A stretch of 64,000 nucleotides of DNA from JAWLGZ01 sp041690635 (GTDB lineage: Bacteria > Pseudomonadota > Gammaproteobacteria > Thiohalomonadales > Thiohalomonadaceae): positions 977,040 to 1,041,039 of the forward strand of contig JAWLGZ010000001.1 in NCBI GenBank assembly GCA_041690635.1, in the 5' to 3' direction. Made by a program: the position numbers and the translations under genes. Of this stretch, positions 25,864 to 34,400 are shown piece after piece. Within the stretch, counting starts at the first letter, position 1. Each line of letters opens with the position of its first letter. The notes beneath the pieces are model-generated. The model worked only from the letters and a program-made list of their open reading frames with translations. It was not told where the DNA came from and searched no databases.

Positions 25864-27237
25864 TTGAAACCTGAAACCACCAATGCCTATATCCTGGTCG
25901 TCGACGACGAACCGGACATCCGTTCGCTGCTCAAGGAGATCCTGGAGGATGAAGGGTACGAGGTCGCTGTCGCCGCAAACGGCGAGGCGGCGCGCCGGGC
26001 GCGCAAGACCCGGCGCCCCGATCTGGTACTTCTGGATATCTGGATGCCGGACGTGGACGGTATCTCCCTACTCAAGGAGTGGACCGAACAGGAGGCCCTG
26101 AACACACCGGTGATCATGATGTCGGGCCACGGCACGGTGGAGACCGCGGTGGAGGCGACCCGCCTCGGCGCCTACGACTTCATCGAAAAACCGCTCTCAC
26201 TCGCCAAGCTGCTGGTCACCGTGCAGCGGGGCTTGGAGGCCTACAACCTCTATCGAGAGAATGCCGGCCTGCGCCATCAGGTGCAGCCGGTGGGCGAACC
26301 GGTGGGACGCAGCCCGGCGATGCAACGGCTCCGGGAGCAGGCGCGACGCATCGCCCAGCACGGCACAGCGGTGCTGATAGGAGGGGAGCCGGGCAGCGGC
26401 AAAGGGGCCTTCGCCCGCTACCTGCACGACTCCAGCCCGCGCCGCCACGGCCCGTTTATCGACGTAAACGTCGCCTCGCTGGTCGGCGATCAGACTGTCG
26501 AACTGTTCGGCAGCGAGGAGGGCGAGAGCACCCGCTACGGCCTCATCGAGCAGGCCAACGGCGGTACCCTCTATCTGCACGACGTGGCCGACCTCGACCT
26601 CACCACCCAGGCACGGCTGCTCGGTGCGCTGGAGACCGGTGCCCTGCACCGGCTGGACGGGGGCGAGACGGTGAAGGTGGATGTGCGGGTGGTTGCGGGG
26701 ACCCGCCACGACCTGGCCCGGCGCATCGAGGAGGGACGGTTCCGCGCCGACCTCTACTACCACCTGAATGTGGTCCCGTTCCGCGTGCCGCCCCTGCGCG
26801 AACACCCCGAGGACATCCCGGACCTGATCGCCTTCTATGTGGATCACTTCGTTACCGGCGAATCACTCCCCTACCGGGACTTCTCCGTCGCCGCCCAGAA
26901 CCGGCTGCGCAACTACCCGTGGCCGGGCAACGTGCGCGAACTAAAGAACGTCGTGCAGCGGCTGCTCATCATAGGCGGCGAACGGGAAGTCGCACCGGAT
27001 GAGGCGGAAACGGCGCTCGGTGCCGTCGGCGGTGCGCCACAGGCCGCTGCGGCCCCGCTCGCCTTCGACCAGCCGCTGCGGGAAGCACGGGAACAGTTCG
27101 AGCGCCACTACTTCGAACACCAGTTGCGGGTATTCGAGGGCGCCGTCAACAAGGTGGCCCAGCACGCCGGCATCGAGCGCACCCATCTCTACCGCAAACT
27201 GCGTGCGTTGGGGATAGACTACAAGTCGCGTGACTGA
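25864..27237 (+). CDS. NtrX-like response regulator (AAA+ without GAFTGA)
   Basis: 457 residues from a TTG start at 25864, chosen because AAGGA (25851-25855) lies eight bases before it; a TTG at 25816 is the alternative. Domains: receiver (VVDDEPD; phospho-Asp in LLDIWMPD), AAA+ sigma-54-type domain (Walker A GGEPGSGKG, GGTLYLHDVADL, R-finger region) and a C-terminal Fis-type HTH (NKVAQHAGIERTHLYRKL). The GAFTGA loop needed to engage sigma-54 is absent: the position reads SEEGESTRYG. This fits the NtrX subgroup that may act without sigma-54. Confidence 0.87.
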   Translation: MKPETTNAYILVVDDEPDIRSLLKEILEDEGYEVAVAANGEAARRARKTRRPDLVLLDIWMPDVDGISLLKEWTEQEALNTPVIMMSGHGTVETAVEATRLGAYDFIEKPLSLAKLLVTVQRGLEAYNLYRENAGLRHQVQPVGEPVGRSPAMQRLREQARRIAQHGTAVLIGGEPGSGKGAFARYLHDSSPRRHGPFIDVNVASLVGDQTVELFGSEEGESTRYGLIEQANGGTLYLHDVADLDLTTQARLLGALETGALHRLDGGETVKVDVRVVAGTRHDLARRIEEGRFRADLYYHLNVVPFRVPPLREHPEDIPDLIAFYVDHFVTGESLPYRDFSVAAQNRLRNYPWPGNVRELKNVVQRLLIIGGEREVAPDEAETALGAVGGAPQAAAAPLAFDQPLREAREQFERHYFEHQLRVFEGAVNKVAQHAGIERTHLYRKLRALGIDYKSRD

Positions 27238-27321
27238 AAACCGGTTGGCAGTGAAGAATCAAAGGCCGTTAGAAGGAAAAGTGAGAGAAATCCTTAACCC
27301 TTAACCCATTAACTTATTTTA

Positions 27322-28695
27322 ATGAAAATCATCATTCTTGGAGCCGGCCAAGTGGGCACCTCACTGGCCAACAACCTCGTCAGCGAGGCCAACGACATCA
27401 CCGTCATCGACCTGGAGCCGGCACGCCTCGCCGCGCTGCAGGACCGGCTCGACCTGCGCACGGTGGTGGGGCAGGCCTCCCACCCGGACGTGCTGCTGCG
27501 CGCGGGTGCTGAGGATGCCGACATGATCATCGCGGTAACCAACTCCGACGAGACCAACATGGTCGCCTGTCAGGTGGCCTACACCCTGTTCCACACACCG
27601 ACCAAGATTGCCCGCGTCCGCGCCCTGGGGTACCTCACCCACCCGCAACTCTTCACCCAGGAGGCGCTGCCCATAGACGTGCTGATCAGCCCCGAGCAGC
27701 TGGTCACCGATTACGTATTCCGCCTGATCGAACATCCGGGCGCCCTGCAGGTGCTCGGCTTCGCCGGCGGGCGGGTGCAGCTGGTGGCGGTCAAGGCATA
27801 CTACGGCGGCCCGCTGGTAGGGCACGAGCTGCGCACCCTGCGCGAGCACATGCCGGGGGTCGACACCCGTGTTGCGGCCATCTACCGGCGCGGACGGGCC
27901 ATCATCCCCGAGGGGACCACGGTTATCGAGGCGGACGACGAGGTGTTCTTCGTCGCCGCCAAGAAGGACATCCGTTCGGTGATGGGTGAACTGCGGCGGC
28001 TGGAAAAGCCGGTCAAGCGGGTGATCATCGCCGGCGGCGGCAACATCGGAAAACGGCTCGCCAAGGCGCTCGAAGGGCACTATCAGGTGAAGGTGATCGA
28101 GAACGACCCGGAGCGCAGCCGCGCCATCTCCGAAGAGCTCGGCCGCAGTATCGTGCTGCAGGGAGACGGCGCCGACGAGGAGCTGCTGCTGGAGGAGAAC
28201 ATCGAGGACACCGATGTCTTCTGCGCCATGACCAATGACGACGAGGCCAACATCCTCTCGGCGATGCTGGCCAAACGGCTCGGCTGCCGCAAGGTGATGG
28301 CGCTCATCAACCGTGCCGCCTACGTGGACCTGGTGGAGAGCGGCGATATTGACATCGCCATCTCCCCGCAACAGGCCACCATCGGCAGCCTGCTGGCCCA
28401 CGTCCGCCGGGGCGACGTGGTGATGGTGCACTCCCTGCGCCGCGGTGCCGCCGAGGCGATTGAGGCGGTGGCCCACGGTGACGCCCACTCCTCCAAGGTG
28501 GTCGGGCGCACCATTGGCGAGATCAAGCTGCCCCACGGCACCACCATCGGTGCCATCGTCCGCGGCACCGAGGTGCTGATCGCGCACCACGACACGGTGA
28601 TCGAACCGGAGGACCACGTGATCCTGTTCCTGGTGGACAAGCGGCGTATCGGCGAGGTGGAGCGGCTGTTCCAGGTGGGGGTGACCTTCCTGTGA
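27322..28695 (+). CDS. trkA: Trk potassium uptake protein TrkA
   Basis: 457 residues with two repeats, each an RCK-N Rossmann domain (MKIIILGAGQVGTSLANNL at the N-terminus and VIIAGGGNIGKRLAKAL near residue 234) plus an RCK-C domain. Binds NAD(H)/ATP and gates TrkH/TrkG potassium channels at the inner membrane. The position after rsmB is conserved in gammaproteobacteria. The next gene overlaps its stop by four bases. Confidence 0.95.
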   Translation: MKIIILGAGQVGTSLANNLVSEANDITVIDLEPARLAALQDRLDLRTVVGQASHPDVLLRAGAEDADMIIAVTNSDETNMVACQVAYTLFHTPTKIARVRALGYLTHPQLFTQEALPIDVLISPEQLVTDYVFRLIEHPGALQVLGFAGGRVQLVAVKAYYGGPLVGHELRTLREHMPGVDTRVAAIYRRGRAIIPEGTTVIEADDEVFFVAAKKDIRSVMGELRRLEKPVKRVIIAGGGNIGKRLAKALEGHYQVKVIENDPERSRAISEELGRSIVLQGDGADEELLLEENIEDTDVFCAMTNDDEANILSAMLAKRLGCRKVMALINRAAYVDLVESGDIDIAISPQQATIGSLLAHVRRGDVVMVHSLRRGAAEAIEAVAHGDAHSSKVVGRTIGEIKLPHGTTIGAIVRGTEVLIAHHDTVIEPEDHVILFLVDKRRIGEVERLFQVGVTFL

Positions 28696-29267
28696 ATGCG
28701 GAGAGCGAACTGCAGCGGAAGTGGGACAGCCGCTACGCCGGTGCGGACCCCGCAACGGCACAGCCGGCGCGGGTGCTGACGGAGAACACCCACCTGCTGC
28801 CGTCGGCGGGCTGTGCGCTCGAGGTCGCCTGCGGGCTGGGGGCCAACGCGGTCCTGCTTGCACAAAACGGCCTCGCCACCACCGCCTGGGACATCTCCCC
28901 GGTGGCGATCGAAAAGCTCACCGGCTTTGCCGATGACCTGCTGACCGCCGAGATTCGGGATGTCATCGCCACCCCGCCGCCGCCGGAGAGCTACGACGTC
29001 CTCGTGGTCACCCGCTTCCTTGAGCGGCGGCTCTGCCCCGCCCTGATCGAGTCACTCAGGCCGGGCGGGCTGCTCTTCTATCAGACCTTCACCCGCGACG
29101 CCATTCATCCCGGCGGACCGACCAACTCCGCCCACCGGCTCGCCCGGGGCGAACTGCTCCAACTGTTTGCCGGCCTCACGCCGCTGGTCTACCGCGACGA
29201 GGGGCTGATCGGGGATACCCAGGCGGGCATGCGCGACGAGGCGATGCTGGTCGCCGTCAAGCGTTGA
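28692..29267 (+). CDS. SAM-dependent methyltransferase (TehB-like)
   Basis: 191 residues from GTG 28692, overlapping the trkA stop. Class I methyltransferase fold: motif I ALEVACGLGANAVLLA, motif II WDISPVAIEKL and post-I region YDVLVVTRFLERRL, with an N-terminal KWDSRYAG typical of TehB/thiopurine-like enzymes. The substrate is unknown. Related proteins methylate tellurite or small nucleophiles, but that cannot be claimed here. Probably co-transcribed with trkA. Confidence 0.78.
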   Translation: MNAESELQRKWDSRYAGADPATAQPARVLTENTHLLPSAGCALEVACGLGANAVLLAQNGLATTAWDISPVAIEKLTGFADDLLTAEIRDVIATPPPPESYDVLVVTRFLERRLCPALIESLRPGGLLFYQTFTRDAIHPGGPTNSAHRLARGELLQLFAGLTPLVYRDEGLIGDTQAGMRDEAMLVAVKR

Positions 29268-29299
29268 ACACAGGTTCAAGATTCCATGAACCGGCGCTC

Positions 29300-29313
29300 T
29301 TGAGTTAAATCAA
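29300..29313 (+). promoter_or_regulatory. FNR/Dnr-type box upstream of dihaem cytochrome c and men genes
   Basis: TTGAGTTAAATCAA matches the FNR/Anr/Dnr consensus TTGAT-N4-ATCAA in nine of ten fixed positions. Its centre is 65 bases before the cytochrome start at 29372. If it acts as a class II site (-41.5) transcription would begin near 29348, leaving a normal 5' leader. It would place the cytochrome and possibly menF-menD under oxygen/NO control. Confidence 0.7.
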
Positions 29314-29371
29314 GGTCTGCTTGCCGACCGCTTTGCTAACGTCGCCACACCACCGGCTTTCGCGGCGACCC

Positions 29372-30052
29372 ATGACCCCACGCACACTCCTCCACCTGGC
29401 AGCGCTCTGCTCGATGCTTCTCGCCACCGCGGCGACGGCCCGCGAGCCCGATCCCGAATACGGGGAAGAGATCAACGAGCTCTGCGCCGGCTGTCACGGT
29501 GAGTTCGGAGAGGGGGGCAAGGCGGGCGAGTATCCGCGTCTCGCTGGCCAGCCAGCGGCATTTCTGGAGCGCCAGTTGCACCTGTTCCGTGATCGTGAAC
29601 TGCCCAATCTGGCCATGATCGAACACATGGACGAGCGGCAGTTTCCCGATGCGGACATCCAGGACGTCTCCGCCTACCTGGCGGGGATCGAACTGATGAC
29701 CTCGCTGCCGCCGCTCGACGAGCAAGCCGAATTCGATGCCCTCGAACGGCTGCAGATGGCGAAGATGGTGCTCAACATCCCGCGCGCCGAAGGGGATACG
29801 GGGAACGGTGAACGCACCTATAACCGCGAGTGCCGGAGTTGTCACGGCGAGGCCGGCTGGGGCCGTCACGACAAGGCGGTACCGATGCTGGCGGGGCAGT
29901 ATACGGACTACCTCTGGCGCCAGGTACAAAAGTACCGGGAGGGAATCCGCATCCACGACCCAGACGACCCGGACGACCGCCTGCTGCAGCAGTTCGAGGA
30001 CGATACCCTGCGCGATATCTTCGCCTACCTCTCCACCGTGGATGATCACTGA
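29372..30052 (+). CDS. Dihaem cytochrome c (c4/c553-like)
   Basis: 226 residues. Signal peptide (MTPRTLLHLAALCSMLLATAATA) then two haem motifs: CAGCH near residue 41 and CRSCH near residue 155. It lacks the strict c4 symmetry, with a long linker between haems. Likely a periplasmic electron carrier for anaerobic respiration. The start at 29372 is preferred over 29321 because the latter lies only eight bases from the FNR-type box. It is followed 77 bases later by menF on the same strand. Confidence 0.85.
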   Translation: MTPRTLLHLAALCSMLLATAATAREPDPEYGEEINELCAGCHGEFGEGGKAGEYPRLAGQPAAFLERQLHLFRDRELPNLAMIEHMDERQFPDADIQDVSAYLAGIELMTSLPPLDEQAEFDALERLQMAKMVLNIPRAEGDTGNGERTYNRECRSCHGEAGWGRHDKAVPMLAGQYTDYLWRQVQKYREGIRIHDPDDPDDRLLQQFEDDTLRDIFAYLSTVDDH

Positions 30053-30129
30053 CCCGAACGCGCGGCGGCACATCTCCATTGCGTCTTGCCTTAGAATCAG
30101 CGACGAGCCCCATTTGGAAACCCCCGAAC

Positions 30130-31503
30130 ATGCCGCCCACCGACGCTCAGCTTGCGGAACGGCTCGCGGCCCGGTTGGCGCAGCTCCTGCCGCGCTGCCG
30201 CACCGACGCGCATCTGCTGAGCATCACCCTCTTCGTCGATGCGGCCACCCGCCCGTCGTTGCCGCACACCGGCAGCCGCCTGCTCTGGCGCCGTCCGGAT
30301 GAGGGGACCTGCCTGGTCGGCAGCGGGGAGGCAGCACGCCTGACCGCCGCCGGTGAGGACCGTTTGAAACTGCTCACCAGAGAAACGGAACGGCTGTTCG
30401 AGGGGTGGTCCTGGCACGACCCGGACCAGGCCGGTGGGGGCCCACGCGCCTTCATTGGCTTCGCCTTCGATCCGGAGGACGAGATGAGTGGCGGATGGAG
30501 CACGTTCCCGAACACCGCGCTGATCGTCCCCCGGGTGCTGGCGGAGCGCACCCGCGACGGGTGGGCCGTCACCTTCACCGCCACAGCACCGGAACGGGGC
30601 AACCCACACTGCCTGCTGGGCGTCTGGCGCGATACGGCGCGGCATCTGTTTCGTTCCCGCACCACTCGACACGCCACCGGCGTACAGAGAAGCGATGCAT
30701 TCCCGAACGACGGTGAATGGCTCCGGCTGGCCGGGCGGGCACTGGATGCCATCGCCGACCGGGAACTGGAGAAGGTGGTCCCCTATCGGACCATCCGCCT
30801 GCTGACCGAGCGGATGCCCGACCCCCGCACGTTGATCGAGACCCTCACCCGCAGCCATCACCAGAGCAGTGTGCTCGCCGCCGGCTTCGGCCGCGCGACA
30901 CTGGTTGCCGCCACCCCGGAACGGCTGGTGTCGGTGCGCGACCGGACGGTGGTGTGCGACGCCTTGGCGGCGACGGCAGCGACCGGCACCCGGCTCGGGG
31001 GGGACAAGGCGGAGCGTGAACATGGCGCGGTGGTCGACCACCTGCGCCGTTCACTGGAGGCAAGCTGTACCGAGTTGACCCTGCCGCCTGCCCCGCGCCG
31101 TCGAGTCCTGCCCGGACTGCAGCATCTGTGGACCCCGCTGCGCGGACGGCTGCGTCCCGGGGAGTCGCTGCTGTCGGTGGCGGCCCGCATCCATCCCACC
31201 CCCGCCGTCTGCGGCACCCCCCCCAATGCGGCCCGCGCCTGGCTGAACGCGGCAGGACAGACCCGGCGGGGCTGGTACTCCGGCGCCTTCGGCTGGCTGC
31301 AGCCGGATGGCGAAGGGGAGCTGGCGGTGGTGCTGCGTTGCGCCCTGCTGGGCGAGGGGGAGGCCCACCTGTTCGCCGGGGCGGGGATCGTGGCGGGCTC
31401 GGATCCCGTGGCGGAACTGGCCGAAACCGAACTGAAGCTTGCCGGACTGGAGCAGGCGATGGCGATCGCCTGGGCTGACGACCGGATGGCTGCCATATTG
31501 TGA
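30130..31503 (+). CDS. menF: Isochorismate synthase MenF
   Basis: 457 residues. C-terminal chorismate-binding domain with the conserved run LEKVVPYRTIRL, AATPERLVSVR, ALAATAATGT and HPTPAVCGTP. Converts chorismate to isochorismate, the first committed step of o-succinylbenzoate-type menaquinone synthesis. EntC-type or pathogenic salicylate synthases are alternatives, but the next gene is menD, overlapping by four bases, which fixes the role. The ATG at 30130 was chosen on family length. Confidence 0.93.
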   Translation: MPPTDAQLAERLAARLAQLLPRCRTDAHLLSITLFVDAATRPSLPHTGSRLLWRRPDEGTCLVGSGEAARLTAAGEDRLKLLTRETERLFEGWSWHDPDQAGGGPRAFIGFAFDPEDEMSGGWSTFPNTALIVPRVLAERTRDGWAVTFTATAPERGNPHCLLGVWRDTARHLFRSRTTRHATGVQRSDAFPNDGEWLRLAGRALDAIADRELEKVVPYRTIRLLTERMPDPRTLIETLTRSHHQSSVLAAGFGRATLVAATPERLVSVRDRTVVCDALAATAATGTRLGGDKAEREHGAVVDHLRRSLEASCTELTLPPAPRRRVLPGLQHLWTPLRGRLRPGESLLSVAARIHPTPAVCGTPPNAARAWLNAAGQTRRGWYSGAFGWLQPDGEGELAVVLRCALLGEGEAHLFAGAGIVAGSDPVAELAETELKLAGLEQAMAIAWADDRMAAIL

Positions 31504-33179
31504 CCGGCGCAGGCGATCTCAACCTGCGCTGGGCCTGGTCCCTGATCGATGGCCTGGCGGCGGCCGGTGTTCGTGATGCGGTCATCTCGCCGGGCTCGCG
31601 CTCCACCCCGCTGGCACTTGCCTGCGCCCGCCATCCCGCCGTCACCGTGCGCATCCAGACCGACGAGCGCAGCGCCGCCTTTCTCGCCCTCGGCCTGGGG
31701 CGCGGCGGGCGACCGGCCATGGTGATTGCCACCTCCGGCAGCGCGCCCGCCCACTGGCATCCGGCGGTGTTGGAGGCGTTTTACGACGGTGTCCCGCTGG
31801 TGCTGCTCTCGGCGGACCGGCCACCGGAGCTGCGTGGCTGGGGCGCCAACCAGACCATCGACCAGACCCGGCTGTTCGGCCCCCATGTCCGGGAGTTCCA
31901 TGAACTGCCCACGCCGGATGCGTCGCTGCTCGGTTATGCACGGGCGCTCGGGGTGCGGGCCGCCCGGTGCTGCCGCACTCCGCAGCCCGGTCCGGTCCAC
32001 CTCAATCTCCCCCTGCGCGAGCCGCTGGTGCCGGCGACGGAGGTGGGCCTGACACCGGGTCCCTCGATCCCTGCCGACGAACCTGCGTCGTGGACACCGG
32101 CCCCCTCGGCGGTTGACCGGTGGGGCGAGAGGCTGAGCGGCCGACCCGGGGTGATCGTCGCCGGTCGCGGCGCGGGCGATCCCTCGGCGGTTGCGGCGCT
32201 GGCGGATCGGTTGCAGGTGCCGCTCTTCGCCGATCCGCTCTCGGGGCTGCGCTTCGGCCCGCACCACCACCGGGGGATTCTGACCCGCTACGACGCCTTC
32301 CTGCACAACCGTGCCGTGGCCGAACAACTGCAGCCGGAGTGGGTGCTCACTCTCGGCAAACCGCCCATTTCCAAGACCTTGGGCGACTGGCTGGCGGCGC
32401 AGCCGGCCGGACGGCGAGTGGGCGTGGCCGGCGACGACACCTGGCCCGACCCGCACCACAACAGCGAACTCATACAGGGCGACCCGGCCCTGTTCTGCCG
32501 CGCGCTGGCGGAGTTCACTCCGGAACCGGCACCCGGCCGCTGGCTCGATGCCTTCACCGCCGCCGACGCCCGTTGCGCCGAACTGGGGGCCGCCGATCCG
32601 CCGCCGGAGGCGGCGGTGGTGAAGGCGCTCTGCGCCAGACTCGCCGGCGGCACCCTGTTCTGCGGCAACTCCATGCCGGTGCGGGAGGTGGACAGCTGGT
32701 CCGGGTGCGGGTCCGTGCCCCTGACCATCGCCGCCAGCCGCGGTACCAGTGGCATTGACGGCGGTATCTCCACCCTGCTCGGTCTGGCCGCTGCCCGACC
32801 GGGTCCGGTGGCGGGCCTGCTGGGCGACCTCGCCTTCGGCCATGACCTGAACGGTCTCGCGGCAGCGGAGGGGATCGATGCGACGCTGGTGGTGCTGAAC
32901 AACGGCGGCGGCGCCATCTTTGGCTACCTGCCGCAGGCGCGCCTGCCCGAGTTCGAGCCGCTGTGGCTGACGCCACCGCGAATCGATATCGGTGCTGCCG
33001 CTGCCACGTTCGGGGTGGCTCACCGCCGCACCGAGGCGGACGGCCTGGCCGATGCACTCGCCGAGACCATCGGACAAACCGGTTTGAACATCCTGGAGGT
33101 TATGATCGACCGCGAGGCGAGCCGCACCTGTCACCTCGCCTACTGGCGACGGGTGGCCGCGGCCGACCTGACGGCCTGA
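31500..33179 (+). CDS. menD: SEPHCHC synthase MenD
   Basis: 559 residues; a thiamine-diphosphate enzyme. N-terminal pyrimidine-binding region contains VISPGSRSTPLALA and QTDERSAAFLALG; the C-terminal PP-binding region contains GDLAFGHDLNGL and VVLNNGGGAIFGYLPQ. Condenses isochorismate with 2-oxoglutarate. Starts at GTG 31500, overlapping menF. No menH gene follows, which is often its neighbour. Confidence 0.94.
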   Translation: MTGAGDLNLRWAWSLIDGLAAAGVRDAVISPGSRSTPLALACARHPAVTVRIQTDERSAAFLALGLGRGGRPAMVIATSGSAPAHWHPAVLEAFYDGVPLVLLSADRPPELRGWGANQTIDQTRLFGPHVREFHELPTPDASLLGYARALGVRAARCCRTPQPGPVHLNLPLREPLVPATEVGLTPGPSIPADEPASWTPAPSAVDRWGERLSGRPGVIVAGRGAGDPSAVAALADRLQVPLFADPLSGLRFGPHHHRGILTRYDAFLHNRAVAEQLQPEWVLTLGKPPISKTLGDWLAAQPAGRRVGVAGDDTWPDPHHNSELIQGDPALFCRALAEFTPEPAPGRWLDAFTAADARCAELGAADPPPEAAVVKALCARLAGGTLFCGNSMPVREVDSWSGCGSVPLTIAASRGTSGIDGGISTLLGLAAARPGPVAGLLGDLAFGHDLNGLAAAEGIDATLVVLNNGGGAIFGYLPQARLPEFEPLWLTPPRIDIGAAAATFGVAHRRTEADGLADALAETIGQTGLNILEVMIDREASRTCHLAYWRRVAAADLTA

Positions 33180-33191
33180 AGGCAAACCTGT

Positions 33192-33394
33192 AAACGGCAG
33201 TTGGACTCTCGCCAAGACGCACGAGTGCATGGAAGCACGAGGTAGGGCAATGCAGGAGCAACTTGCCGAAAGACGCAGAGAAAACAGGAACAAGGCAGTT
33301 GTTGCGGTTCCACCCGGAAGGTGGAGCCGTTGATGGATACAACAGTTTGTTTTTCTCGGCGTGCTCGGCGTCTTTGCGAGAGTGATTGCAGTTT
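33192..33394. repeat. MITE-like element between menD and menB
   Basis: About 200 bases flanked by imperfect inverted ends of roughly 35 bases. The left end begins AAACGGCAGTTGGACTCTCG (33192-33211); the right end reads GCGAGAGTGATTGCAGTTT (33376-33394). The core CTCTCGCCAAGACGC (33206-33220) pairs with GCGTCTTTGCGAGAG with one mismatch. No ORF of note. A short direct repeat related to TGCATGGAAGCACGAGGTAG occurs at 33226 and again at 33429, outside the right end. The rest of the 33180-33472 gap shows nothing else. Confidence 0.55.
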
Positions 33395-33472
33395 GGGATG
33401 ACAAATTCAGTCACAGAGCACACACAACTGCATGGATGCAGGAGGTAGGACTCTGTGGCAAAGGGGTTTTGA

Positions 33473-34303
33473 ATGAATCAAGGTATTGAATGGATACCGC
33501 TCGACCTGGGGTTTGAGGATGTCCTTTACCACCACGGCGAGGGGATCGCGCGCATCACCATCAACCGGCCGCGGGTGCGCAACGCCTTCCGCCCGGAGAC
33601 GGTGAACGAACTCGCCCGCGCCTTTCACCACGCCCATCATGACAGTGAAGTCGGGGTGGTCATCCTCACCGGCGCCGGGACCGAGGCGTTCTGCGCCGGG
33701 GGTGACCAGAAGGTGCGCGGGGAGGAGGGGGGCTACCGGGACGGTCAGGGGGTGCAGCACCTCAACGTACTCGATCTGCAGATGCAGATCCGCCGCCTGC
33801 CGAAGCCGGTGGTGGCGATGGTGGCCGGCTACGCCATCGGCGGCGGCCATGTCCTGCACCTGGTGTGCGATCTCACCATCGCCGCCGACAACGCCCGCTT
33901 CGGCCAGACCGGGCCCAAGGTGGGCAGCTTCGATGCCGGACTCGGCGCCGGGATTCTGGCCCGCACGGTGGGACTGAAGAAGGCCAAGGAGATCTGGCTT
34001 CTCTGCCGCCAGTACGACGCCCGGGAGGCGCTGGAGATGGGGCTGGTCAACGCCGTGGTACCGCTGGAGCGGCTGGATGCGGAGACGGTCGACTGGTGCC
34101 GCCGCATGCTGCGCCACTCCCCCACCGCCCTGCGGCTCATCAAGGCCGGCTTCAACGCCGATACCGACGGGCTGGCCGGTATTCAGGAGCTGGCCGGGAA
34201 CGCCACCGCCCTGTTTTACATGACCCCGGAGGCGCATGAGGGGAAGGATGCCTTCCTGGAGAAGCGGGAGCCCGATTTCAGCCGCTTCCCGCGAAGACCT
34301 TAA
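33473..34303 (+). CDS. menB: 1,4-dihydroxy-2-naphthoyl-CoA synthase MenB
   Basis: 276 residues, crotonase fold. Family-specific segments are intact: RPRVRNAFRPETV, FCAGGDQKVRGEEGGY, AGYAIGGGHVLHLVCD and GPKVGSFDAGLGA. Cyclises o-succinylbenzoyl-CoA to DHNA-CoA in menaquinone synthesis. Separated from menD by a 293-base spacer with a MITE-like element, so it may have a separate promoter. The next gene is menA. Confidence 0.95.
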   Translation: MNQGIEWIPLDLGFEDVLYHHGEGIARITINRPRVRNAFRPETVNELARAFHHAHHDSEVGVVILTGAGTEAFCAGGDQKVRGEEGGYRDGQGVQHLNVLDLQMQIRRLPKPVVAMVAGYAIGGGHVLHLVCDLTIAADNARFGQTGPKVGSFDAGLGAGILARTVGLKKAKEIWLLCRQYDAREALEMGLVNAVVPLERLDAETVDWCRRMLRHSPTALRLIKAGFNADTDGLAGIQELAGNATALFYMTPEAHEGKDAFLEKREPDFSRFPRRP

Positions 34304-34321
34304 AGGCCGTAAACGTGAGAG

Positions 34322-34376
34322 GTGAAGCGTGAAGCGGCAAAAACCCGGCGGGCCCCGTTGGTCTTTCACGCTTCAC
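34322..34376. repeat. Inverted repeat between menB and menA
   Basis: GTGAAGCGTGAA (34322-34333) pairs perfectly with TTCACGCTTCAC (34365-34376). The same core word occurs at other gene junctions in this window (about 14619-14630 after topA and 43815-43826 after nosY/nosL), so it is a dispersed intergenic repeat. It could form a 12-bp hairpin with a 31-base loop between menB and menA. Confidence 0.55.
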
Positions 34377-34400
34377 GTCTAACCCTCACCGGATAAATGC

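Noticed and set aside
29321..29371. Upstream start for the dihaem cytochrome
   Set aside because: It would lie only eight bases from the FNR-type box, upstream of the expected transcription start, and would bury the signal peptide.
30858..33404. 848-codon open frame on the - strand across menF-menD
   Set aside because: Antisense to two well-conserved men genes; low-complexity Arg/Pro/Gly-rich composition and no domain.
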